Source of the DNA: Candidatus Kaiserbacteria bacterium RIFCSPLOWO2_02_FULL_54_13
Lineage (GTDB): Bacteria; Patescibacteriota; Minisyncoccia; Phycocordibacterales; Phycocordibacteraceae
Assembly (NCBI GenBank): GCA_001783465.1
Contig: MFMI01000031.1
Location: 3,921-11,283 of the forward strand
Direction: 5' to 3'
DNA length: 7,363 nucleotides
In this document: positions 1 to 4,961 of the stretch, piece by piece
How positions within the stretch are numbered: the first letter of the stretch is position 1
Layout: the number at the start of each line of letters is the position of its first letter
Notes under the pieces: model-generated
What the model was told of the DNA's origin: nothing
Seen by the model: the letters and a program-made list of their open reading frames with translations, nothing else
Databases searched by the model: none
Position numbers and translations under genes: made by a program

Positions 1-2
1 AC

Positions 3-515
3 GGCACCTCGGTCGCGCGCACCGGGAGCTCCTGCACCTTCCCCGCCTGTCCGCCGCCGAATGTTTCGCTTCCCGAGGTCGGTATCGCCTACGCTGTGCC
101 GGAAGGGTTCATCTCTACGACGCTCCCGGACTCTGCGAGCGTCGCGAGCTACTGGAAGGAAGGTCCGACATCGAGCGAACCTTCTAACATCATCATTCGC
201 CGCTTCGCCATAGAAGCATCGTCAACGGCGCTCGCTACCATAGAACAGACGGCCATCGGCGGCGCTTCCGGGATGCCGGCGCCGACGACGGCCTTCTCTT
301 CAACCGTCCTCGGGGCGTACCGCTTCACAGTGGTCGCCATAGAGCGTTTTGAAGGAGTCGTTGATACGGCCTACTACCTCGCGCGCGGTACCGACGTCCT
401 GCGCTTTGACGCGATAGACAGAGGCGTTGACTGGATGAATGCCAACCTAGACATCACGCTACTCCCGGCGAATGCGGCACTCCGGAAGCTTCTCACCACT
501 TTGAAAGGCGGTTAA
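3..515 (+). CDS. Uncharacterised, probably extracytoplasmic protein, 3' part (5' end outside window)
   Basis: The reading frame is open from the first complete codon at 3 to the TAA at 513-515, so the gene begins upstream of the window and about 170 residues are visible. An internal GTG at 96 could serve as a start, but the frame continues upstream without a stop. I see no catalytic motif. The visible part has two cysteines near its beginning (SSCTFPAC), a Pro/Ser/Thr-rich stretch, then alternating hydrophobic and polar segments (YRFTVVAIERF, LDITLLP) that suggest a beta-rich secreted or surface domain. The last residues (ALRKLLTTLKGG) look amphipathic. It lies 41 bp before the SIMPL gene, whose -35 element falls inside the last codons of this gene. 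The coding call is firm because of the long open frame; the function is unknown and the extracytoplasmic location is inferred from composition only. Confidence 0.7.
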   Translation, partial: GTSVARTGSSCTFPACPPPNVSLPEVGIAYAVPEGFISTTLPDSASVASYWKEGPTSSEPSNIIIRRFAIEASSTALATIEQTAIGGASGMPAPTTAFSSTVLGAYRFTVVAIERFEGVVDTAYYLARGTDVLRFDAIDRGVDWMNANLDITLLPANAALRKLLTTLKGG

Positions 516-529
516 GCCGGTGCTATGCT
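501..529 (+). promoter_or_regulatory. Sigma70-type promoter for the SIMPL gene
   Basis: TTGAAA at 501-506 and TATGCT at 524-529 are separated by exactly 17 bp, and a TG at 521-522 makes the -10 extended (TGCTATGCT). The predicted start is near 536, giving a leader of about 20 nt before the ATG at 557. The -35 overlaps the end of the preceding gene. The same TATGCT hexamer occurs in the secE promoter at 2067-2072. Confidence 0.6.
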
Positions 530-556
530 TAACAGAAACCATAACTAATAGTACCT

Positions 557-1363
557 ATGAATAACAACTCACTCTACGAAATCTTTGATAACGGCGGCGT
601 GCGTATCGCGCTCATCGGGGCTCTCTGCATCCTCTCGCTCTTTTTGCTCGCCGAGACCATCAATGTCGCAGCGAACTTCAACCGTTCTGGCATACCGGCG
701 ACCGATACGATTACGGTGCAGGGCGACGGCCAGGCGACTCTGCCGCCGGACGTCGCGCGCATATCGTTCTCGGTAGAGAATGCGAAAGCGACGGTCGCAG
801 ATGCACAGGAGGCGACCACGAAGCAGGCGAACGCCGCCATTGACTATGTGAAGGAGCGGGGTGTCGCCGACAAGGATGTGAAGATGCTCTCATACAATAT
901 TTCTCCGCAGTACTCCTACCCGAATCCATGTCCGGCCGGAGCAATCTGTCCGGACTACGTTCGCGCGCCGAAGATAACCGGTTATCAAGTCTCTGAAACA
1001 GTCCAAGTGACCGTGCGCGACCTCACCCTAGTAGGAGCGATGCTCGGCGGCCTCGGGAAGCTCGGCGTGCAAAATCTAAATGGTCCCGCATTCGCGCTTG
1101 ACGACGCTACCGCCGGCTATGACGCCGCGCGCGCCGACGCCATCAACAAGGCGAAAGCGCAGGCAGAGCTCCTCGCTGACCAGCTCGGAGTGCGCCTCGG
1201 GAAGATAGTGAACTTCTCTGAGTCCTCCGGCGGGTATCCGTATCCGATGTATGGATACGGCATGGGTGGCGACATGGCCATCGCCAAGGCCGAGACGCCG
1301 AACGTGCCTACCGGCGAGAACACCTACAACGCTTCCGTCTCTATCACCTACGAGATCCGCTAA
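557..1363 (+). CDS. SIMPL domain (DUF541) protein, membrane-anchored
   Basis: This 268-residue protein fits the SIMPL/DUF541 family (Oxidative-stress defence 26 kDa / SIMPL-like). Residues about 16-32 (IALIGALCILSLFLLAE) form one N-terminal membrane segment. From about residue 50 comes the domain, opening with DTITVQGDGQATLPPDVARISF, the typical 'v.G.G.....PD.a.i...v' start. It continues with an Ala-rich helix (78-100), the strand-rich ITGYQVSETVQVTV (140-153), a second helix (GYDAARADAINKAKAQAELLADQLG) and a final strand (NASVSITYEIR). A Gly/Tyr/Met-rich loop (224-240) and a close cysteine pair (PCPAGAICPD) are local peculiarities. The domain should face outside the cytoplasm. No enzymatic activity is established for the family. 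The ATG is preceded by no Shine-Dalgarno sequence but by a good promoter. The coding sequence for its last 11 residues plus stop is repeated in diverged form at 1980-2015. Confidence 0.9.
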   Translation: MNNNSLYEIFDNGGVRIALIGALCILSLFLLAETINVAANFNRSGIPATDTITVQGDGQATLPPDVARISFSVENAKATVADAQEATTKQANAAIDYVKERGVADKDVKMLSYNISPQYSYPNPCPAGAICPDYVRAPKITGYQVSETVQVTVRDLTLVGAMLGGLGKLGVQNLNGPAFALDDATAGYDAARADAINKAKAQAELLADQLGVRLGKIVNFSESSGGYPYPMYGYGMGGDMAIAKAETPNVPTGENTYNASVSITYEIR

Positions 1364-1365
1364 TG

Positions 1366-1374
1366 TGCTATAGT
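1366..1374 (+). promoter_or_regulatory. Extended -10 promoter for the DUF5678/retropepsin cassette
   Basis: TGCTATAGT is an extended -10 (TG at 1366-1367, TATAGT at 1369-1374) starting just after the SIMPL stop codon. No convincing -35 is seen 17 bp upstream. The -10 ends 7 nt before the ATG at 1382, so transcription would start at or next to the start codon, implying a leaderless mRNA. There is no room for a Shine-Dalgarno sequence. Confidence 0.5.
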
Positions 1375-1381
1375 AGCCTAT

Positions 1382-1576
1382 ATGGCTAAAGATTGGACTA
1401 AACTCGTGAAAGCATATAAGGGATTATGGGTCGCCCTCGCAGAGGACGAGATAACCGTACTCGGAGCAGGGAAAACTGTACAGGCGGCGCTTCTCGCCGC
1501 AAAAGAAAAGAGCAATGAAATGCCGTTCCTCACACACGTTCCCGACAGAATCGTCTCCTATGTCGGGAGTATATGA
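1382..1576 (+). CDS. Small DUF5678-like protein
   Basis: A 64-residue protein with the pattern 'W..l...Y.G.wVAl..de..v.g.G.t...A...A' (DWTKLVKAYKGLWVALAEDE, residues 4-23) and ending in THVPDRIVSYVGSI. From memory this matches the DUF5678 family, small alpha/beta proteins of unknown function; a profile search would settle it. It overlaps the following retropepsin-like gene by ATGA (1573-1576), so the two are probably translationally coupled and work together. The small-gene-first, coupled layout resembles toxin-antitoxin or substrate-protease pairs, but nothing in the sequence proves either. Its extended -10 lies 7 nt upstream, so translation is probably leaderless. No membrane segment or signal peptide is visible. 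Confidence 0.75.
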   Translation: MAKDWTKLVKAYKGLWVALAEDEITVLGAGKTVQAALLAAKEKSNEMPFLTHVPDRIVSYVGSI

Positions 1577-1971
1577 AATTTGATTACAAGCGATACGGGA
1601 AGACTCTCCGTCCCGTCATCCCTGTAACGATTCGTCACGGCGAAATTGAAATCGGTTATCACGTGCTTGTTGATTCGGGTGCTGACCTCTGTATCTTTCA
1701 TGAAGAAATCGGAACCGCACTAGGTATTAGTGTCCGTGCTGGAGAAAAGCGCGAAGTATTCGGTGTGGGTGGTAAAGCTTCTTTCTACTATCTCCATACT
1801 ATTACGCTCTCCGTGGGTGGATGGCCGTACAAGATAGAAGCCGGCTTTATGCCGGATGTGGCTGGGCGTGTGATGCCCTATGGCGTCGTCGGGCAGAAAG
1901 GATTCTTTGATCTATTCATCGTGAAGTTTGATTTACTTAAAGAAGAGATAGAATTGAAAACTCGGTCATGA
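1573..1971 (+). CDS. Retropepsin-like aspartic protease (clan AA)
   Basis: A 132-residue single-domain protein with the retropepsin-like layout. The catalytic motif is DSGA at 34-37, within HVLVDSGADLCIF. A glycine-rich flap candidate follows (VFGVGGKA, 62-69), and near the C-terminus a hydrophobic-hydrophobic-Gly segment (YGVVGQKGFFDLF, 103-115) corresponds to the 'iLGrdff' element of bacterial retropepsin-like domains. With one Asp motif per chain it would need to dimerise, as retropepsins do. No signal peptide or membrane segment is visible, so it is probably cytoplasmic. The start ATG overlaps the stop of the small upstream gene. Hand-counted GC of 1681-1800 is about 46%, well below rplK, suggesting a separate origin. 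The substrate is unknown; the adjacent small protein is an obvious candidate partner, but that is inference. Confidence 0.82.
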   Translation: MKFDYKRYGKTLRPVIPVTIRHGEIEIGYHVLVDSGADLCIFHEEIGTALGISVRAGEKREVFGVGGKASFYYLHTITLSVGGWPYKIEAGFMPDVAGRVMPYGVVGQKGFFDLFIVKFDLLKEEIELKTRS

Positions 1972-1979
1972 TGAAATGG

Positions 1980-2015
1980 AACGCCCCCATCTCCATCACC
2001 TACGAAATCCGCTAG
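1980..2015 (+). pseudogene. Remnant of a second SIMPL gene 3' end
   Basis: Read in frame, these 36 bases encode NAPISITYEIR plus TAG. The intact SIMPL gene ends NASVSITYEIR plus TAA (1328-1363). By hand alignment 30 of 36 bases match. Four of the six differences are synonymous (including TAA/TAG) and the other two are Ser/Pro and Val/Ile, so the two copies diverged while both were under coding constraint. Similarity stops abruptly upstream of 1980. Two in-frame ATGs (1968 and 1971) could give a peptide of about 15 residues, but I read the stretch as a fossil end rather than a gene. Confidence 0.7.
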
Positions 2016-2041
2016 CAAAACAAGGTTCAACCTTGTTTTGC
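2015..2041 (+). terminator. Perfect 13-bp-arm hairpin, probable terminator of the SIMPL/cassette unit
   Basis: Arms GCAAAACAAGGTT (2015-2027) and AACCTTGTTTTGC (2029-2041) are exact reverse complements around a single C, realistically an 11-bp stem with a TTCAA loop. It starts in the last base of the remnant SIMPL stop codon and ends just before the secE -35. No T-run follows the stem; the T-rich stretch is inside the 3' arm, so it may work in either direction, act as an RNA end stabiliser, or be a dispersed palindromic repeat. Confidence 0.55.
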
Positions 2042-2043
2042 GG

Positions 2044-2072
2044 TTGACGCGTTCGGGGCGCTATAGTATGCT
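2044..2072 (+). promoter_or_regulatory. Sigma70-type promoter for secE-nusG
   Basis: TTGACG at 2044-2049 and TATGCT at 2067-2072 are spaced by exactly 17 bp. An alternative -10, TATAGT at 2062-2067, has only a 12-bp spacer. The predicted start is near 2079, giving a leader of about 65 nt that contains a palindrome and a terminator-like hairpin. Confidence 0.65.
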
Positions 2073-2085
2073 TTCATTATAGAGA

Positions 2086-2122
2086 CCTGCCTGCCGGCAG
2101 GCAGGGCCCGCAGGGCTTTTTT
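2086..2122 (+). promoter_or_regulatory. Palindrome plus terminator-like hairpin in the secE leader (possible attenuator)
   Basis: CCTGCCTGCCGGCAGGCAGG at 2086-2105 is a perfect 20-bp palindrome. It is directly followed by GCCC-GCA-GGGC (2106-2116) and six T (2117-2122). The short stem plus T-run has intrinsic-terminator form, yet it sits between the promoter and the ATG of secE. It could therefore attenuate secE-nusG transcription, be a leaky terminator, or be a dispersed repeat. I recall similar palindromes in other Parcubacteria contigs, which needs checking. Confidence 0.45.
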
Positions 2123-2143
2123 ATTTACCGAACCACATTCGCT

Positions 2144-2326
2144 ATGACCTCACCCCTCACCTATTTGAAGCACGTGCGCGAAGAGTTCACACACATCGTC
2201 TGGCCAACGACTCGCACGGCGGTCGCGCATACACTCGTCGTCATCGGTATCGCGGTCGCCATCGCGCTTCTCGTCGGTCTCTTTGATTACCTCTTCGGCT
2301 CGGTGGTGAAAAGTATCGTCGGCTAA
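2144..2326 (+). CDS. secE: Preprotein translocase subunit SecE
   Basis: A 60-residue protein of the usual short bacterial single-span SecE type. SecE clamps SecY in the SecYEG protein-export channel of the cytoplasmic membrane. The amphipathic N-terminal helix carries the conserved pattern (YLKHVREEFTHIVWPTTRTA, residues 7-26), with the hallmark 'E..hI.WPt'. It is followed by one membrane segment at about 29-50 (HTLVVIGIAVAIALLVGLFDYL). nusG follows after 10 bp, the classic bacterial secE-nusG pair. The ATG has no Shine-Dalgarno sequence; upstream is a hairpin-containing leader. No truncation is apparent. Confidence 0.95.
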   Translation: MTSPLTYLKHVREEFTHIVWPTTRTAVAHTLVVIGIAVAIALLVGLFDYLFGSVVKSIVG

Positions 2327-2336
2327 GTATATTGCT

Positions 2337-2957
2337 ATGGACGAGAACGAAATTCAGAACGAAACACAGCAGATGGCGGACATTGCGCCGGTAGAGCGCA
2401 AAGAGATTGTGGACCAGACAATACCACGCAAAGAAGATGCGCGCTGGTACACCATCCACACCTACGCCGGCTACGAGAACGCCGTGGAGCGCAACCTCAA
2501 ACAGCGCATAGAGTCGCTCGGTATGGAAGGGAAGATATTTGACGTCGTCGTCCCGACTGAGAAGAAGATTCGCGTGAAGGGCGGGAAGCGCGTCGTGGAA
2601 GAGGAAAAAATTTATCCCGGCTACATCCTCGTGCGGATGATTGTAGACGACGACTCGTGGTTCGTGGTGCGCAACACGCCGCGGGTGACAGGCTTCGTCG
2701 GCTCGGGCAACACGCCGGTCCCAATGGAGGAGTCAGAGGTCGCCACGCTGATGAAGCGCATGACGGCGGAGGCGCCGAAGCACCGCATTGACCTCGTGAA
2801 GGACGACCAGGTCGTTATCGCGGACGGCCCCTTCAAGGACTTGGAGGGCAAGGTGGGCGAGATAGACGAAGACCGCGGAAAGGTGAAGGTGATGGTGTCA
2901 ATGTTCGGGCGCGAGACGCCGGTGGAGCTCGACTTTTTACAGATTCGGAAACTGTAA
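2337..2957 (+). CDS. nusG: Transcription termination/antitermination factor NusG
   Basis: A 206-residue protein. After a charged, probably disordered N-terminal extension of about 35 residues comes the NGN domain, from RWYTIHTYAGYENAVERNL (36-54) through YPGYILVRM (93-101) to VRNTPRVTGFVG (111-122). This domain binds the RNA polymerase clamp. A short linker leads to the KOW domain (VVIADGPFKDLEGKVGEID, 159-177) and the family ending (GRETPVELDFLQIRKL). NusG controls elongation and pausing and couples polymerase to the ribosome through S10. It begins 10 bp after secE and has no obvious ribosome-binding site. The start could be a few codons off because the N-terminal extension is poorly conserved in the family. 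Downstream lies an AT-rich repeat separating it from rplK. Confidence 0.96.
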   Translation: MDENEIQNETQQMADIAPVERKEIVDQTIPRKEDARWYTIHTYAGYENAVERNLKQRIESLGMEGKIFDVVVPTEKKIRVKGGKRVVEEEKIYPGYILVRMIVDDDSWFVVRNTPRVTGFVGSGNTPVPMEESEVATLMKRMTAEAPKHRIDLVKDDQVVIADGPFKDLEGKVGEIDEDRGKVKVMVSMFGRETPVELDFLQIRKL

Positions 2958-2975
2958 AAAGTCTCGCTAAACAAC

Positions 2976-3066
2976 AAATCCGAAGCACGAAGCACGAAAC
3001 AAATTCAAAATTAGAAAATTAGAATTTAGATATTGTTTCGAATTTCGATATTCGTACTTCTGATTT
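2976..3066. repeat. AT-rich intergenic repeat with inverted terminal arms (MITE-like)
   Basis: The left arm begins AAATCCGAAGCACGAA (from 2976) and ends ACGAAAC at 3000. The reverse complement of the right arm (3035-3066) begins AAATCAGAAGTACGAA and ends TTCGAAAC, so the arms match imperfectly in opposite orientation. Between them is an A/T-rich core (AAATTCAAAATTAGAAAATT and similar). GC over 3001-3080 is 15 of 80 by hand count, far below the flanking genes. It contains no ORF. It occupies most of the 145-bp gap between nusG and rplK and resembles short dispersed intergenic repeats of CPR genomes; mobility is inferred, not shown. Confidence 0.6.
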
Positions 3067-3102
3067 ACAAAATTATTAAAATAGGGTAACTTTTAGGAAC
3101 TT

Positions 3103-3522
3103 ATGGCAACCGTGGTCAAGAAAATCAAATTACAGATCCCGGGCGGGGCGGCGACGCCCGCCCCGCCGGTCGGCACGGCACTCGGCCCCGCAGGAGTGAA
3201 CATCGGCCAGTTCGTGACCCAATTTAACGCCGCCACGCAGGACAAGAAGGGAACCATCATCCCGATAGAGCTCTCGGTCTACGACGACCGCTCCTTCACT
3301 TTCATTATGAAGAACCCGCCGGCTTCCCGTCTCATCCTCAAGGCACTCGGGCTGGAGAAGGGCTCGGGCAAGGCCAAGGAGGAGAAGGTCGGGACGATTA
3401 CGAAGGCGCAAATAGCGACGATTGTGGAAGAGAAGATGCCGGACCTAAATGCGAACGACCCCGAGGCCGCCGGCCGCATCATCGCGGGCACCGCCCGCTC
3501 AATGGGGATTGATGTGAAATAA
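3103..3522 (+). CDS. rplK: 50S ribosomal protein L11
   Basis: A 139-residue protein with the normal length and motifs of L11. The N-terminal domain has the Pro-rich signature around PAPPVGTALGPAGVNIGQF (19-37), and the C-terminal rRNA-binding domain ends in AGRIIAGTARSMGIDVK. L11 binds 23S rRNA in the GTPase-associated centre, where it helps elongation-factor function and, in organisms with RelA, the stringent response. A weak AGGA lies only 4 nt before the ATG. In most bacteria rplA (L1) follows rplK; here an amidohydrolase-family gene on a lower-GC segment follows instead. rplK is separated from secE-nusG by the AT-rich repeat, so it may be read through from nusG or have its own promoter. 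Confidence 0.97.
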   Translation: MATVVKKIKLQIPGGAATPAPPVGTALGPAGVNIGQFVTQFNAATQDKKGTIIPIELSVYDDRSFTFIMKNPPASRLILKALGLEKGSGKAKEEKVGTITKAQIATIVEEKMPDLNANDPEAAGRIIAGTARSMGIDVK

Positions 3523-3631
3523 ATTCTTATCATGCTTCAAACCTCTCTCATACACACTTGGTCTAGCTTTTCATAATTTACGGAGCAGTTCGCCCGCATT
3601 CAATGAGTGTTCTCCATCAAATCACAACCAC

Positions 3632-3637
3632 AGGAGG
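3632..3637 (+). promoter_or_regulatory. Strong Shine-Dalgarno site deciding the amidohydrolase start
   Basis: AGGAGG lies 5 nt before the ATG at 3643, a near-perfect ribosome-binding site. It argues against an in-frame GTG 36 bp upstream at 3607, which has no such site. Strong sites like this are unusual in this window, where most genes have none. Confidence 0.7.
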
Positions 3638-3642
3638 GACCG

Positions 3643-4428
3643 ATGATTACTCTTGATTCTGGCTTAACCATCACCAACAGCACTTTCTCAATTGTTCTTT
3701 CTCATCAAGAGCCCGCACGCGTGATATTGGCAGTCCCGCACGACGGACTCATAAAAAACGACTTCTCGGACCTGTTTCAAGAACGCAAGCACGGATGGCA
3801 TGGCCGTGATGTCCATGTGTGGCCGATTGCTAACGATGTCGTACAAAAATGTCTTCGCTTAGGAACGAGAGTCGATGCGGTCCGTTTCTTGATGGCGCGT
3901 GCGTATATAGATGCGAATCGTGAATTGCCATCCGATAACAATCTGGATTCAGACATTCTCGGGCAGACCGCGCTTGAGGACCGGCGGCTCATTAGCGTAT
4001 ATCGGCACTATCACAGAGAGCTCTGTCAACTGGTCGAGCGCTCAATAACGGCGTTTGGCGCGCAACGAGTATTGTTCGTCGACCTGCATGGTTTCGGGAA
4101 ACAGCCCGGAATTGCTCCACCAGAAGGGTACGACTTGATTCTTGGTACGGCAAATCGGTCAAGCATCCATCATGGGGAAGTTGACCGTGCATTCGCCAAG
4201 TTTATAGAGGAACGCGGCTACAGGGTTTTTCTTCCTGGCGAGAAGCCAATAATCCCGCAGGGCGACCCGTACAGCGCTGGCCACACGACACGCTGGTATG
4301 CAGGGCGGTACAGCATCAACGCAATCCAGATAGAAGTGTCCTCGATGTTCCGCAAACGAGAAAATAAGGAGCAGGGAGAAAGACTCGCGACCGACATCGC
4401 CGAGTTCTTCTCTCGAAACTATGTTTGA
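3643..4428 (+). CDS. N-formylglutamate amidohydrolase (FGase)-family protein
   Basis: From the ATG at 3643 the protein has 261 residues, the usual FGase-family size. Visible motifs are VPHDG (31-35, probable metal ligand His), RAYIDANRE (86-94, the family's 'D.NR' element), YRHYHREL (120-127), LFVDLHGFG (144-152, second metal-binding segment), ILGTANR (166-172) and a C-terminal IQIEVSS (228-234, with the conserved Glu). The family is zinc-dependent and hydrolyses N-formylglutamate or related amides, and structurally resembles carboxypeptidases. With no histidine-degradation genes beside it, the true substrate may instead be a peptide or cell-wall amide; that is inference. Hand-counted GC of 3841-3960 is about 46% against 62% in rplK. 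Together with a strong Shine-Dalgarno and its own terminator, this suggests an inserted, independently expressed gene. Confidence 0.8.
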   Translation: MITLDSGLTITNSTFSIVLSHQEPARVILAVPHDGLIKNDFSDLFQERKHGWHGRDVHVWPIANDVVQKCLRLGTRVDAVRFLMARAYIDANRELPSDNNLDSDILGQTALEDRRLISVYRHYHRELCQLVERSITAFGAQRVLFVDLHGFGKQPGIAPPEGYDLILGTANRSSIHHGEVDRAFAKFIEERGYRVFLPGEKPIIPQGDPYSAGHTTRWYAGRYSINAIQIEVSSMFRKRENKEQGERLATDIAEFFSRNYV

Positions 4429-4433
4429 ACTTG

Positions 4434-4465
4434 AAACGCGCAACGGTCACTGCGCGTTTTTTATT
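4434..4465 (+). terminator. Intrinsic terminator of the amidohydrolase gene
   Basis: AAACGCGCA (4434-4442) pairs perfectly with TGCGCGTTT (4451-4459) across an 8-nt loop, and the T-run continues to 4462. It starts 5 bp after the amidohydrolase stop codon. It lies between two convergent genes. On the minus strand the stem is the same, but only TTT then C follows, so termination of folA there would be weaker. Confidence 0.8.
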
Positions 4466-4961
4466 TCCGTTCAAGTGTGAGGAATCGGTGCGGCGGCTCG
4501 CCTGAGCCGCTCTCGTCTTTTACAATCGTGAAGTCATTCTCATACGGTGGGAAGAATGTGTCAGCCTCGGCAGTGGCGTCAATGAGCGTGAGATAGAGGC
4601 GCGTCGCGTGAGGCAGGGCGGCGGCGTAGAGCTCGCCGCCGCCGATAACAAAAATTTCATTAGCGCTGTCCGCGCGCGCCGCAACGGCGCGCGCGTTCTC
4701 AAACGAATCGGTCACAGTAGCACCGGGCGCTTTGTAGCCGTTCTGACGCGTTACAACGATATTTGTTCTGCCCGGTAACGGCCGAAATTTTTCCGGTAGC
4801 GACTCCCACGTCTTGCGCCCCATAATGACCGGATGTCCGGTCGTAAGCGCCTTAAATCGCCGCATATCCTCGGGGATATGCCACAGGAGCTTCCCGCCCT
4901 TCCCGAGCTCCCGATTCTTCCCGATGGCGGCGATAAGACTGATGAACATACCGACAGTCAT
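4461..4961 (-). CDS. folA: Dihydrofolate reductase
   Basis: From the ATG at 4961 the protein has 166 residues, typical for chromosomal DHFR. It reduces dihydrofolate to tetrahydrofolate with NADPH in the cytoplasm. Motifs: ISLIAAIGKNRELG (7-20), LLWHIPEDM (25-33, Asp32 equivalent to catalytic Asp27 of E. coli), IMGRKTWESLP (46-56), LPGRTNIVVTR (62-72, Arg equivalent to E. coli Arg57), and FVIGGGELY (104-112, NADPH binding). The start was chosen because its ATG overlaps the dcd stop as ATGA (4961-4958), implying translational coupling; the frame stays open upstream to an ATG at 5027, but that extension lies inside dcd and does not look like DHFR. An ATG four codons downstream (MFISL) is a lesser alternative. 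Its presence beside a ThyX-type synthase is notable. Confidence 0.94.
   Translation of the reverse strand: MTVGMFISLIAAIGKNRELGKGGKLLWHIPEDMRRFKALTTGHPVIMGRKTWESLPEKFRPLPGRTNIVVTRQNGYKAPGATVTDSFENARAVAARADSANEIFVIGGGELYAAALPHATRLYLTLIDATAEADTFFPPYENDFTIVKDESGSGEPPHRFLTLERK

Noticed and set aside
1382..1576. HicB-type antitoxin
   Set aside because: The 'W..l...Y.G.wVAl' pattern resembles DUF5678 rather than the HicB partial RNase H fold, and no HicA-like partner is adjacent; the partner is an aspartic protease.
2073..2143. tRNA gene in the secE leader (tRNA-Trp often lies near secE)
   Set aside because: No acceptor stem, anticodon arm or T-loop consensus can be fitted; the stretch is a palindrome, a short hairpin and a T-run.
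2621..2995. 124-residue antisense frame over nusG
   Set aside because: Ser/Arg-rich shadow of nusG with no recognisable domain; NusG on the plus strand has full motifs.
3607..3642. GTG at 3607 as start of the amidohydrolase-family gene
   Set aside because: No ribosome-binding site precedes it, and the added codons cover the AGGAGG that serves the ATG at 3643.
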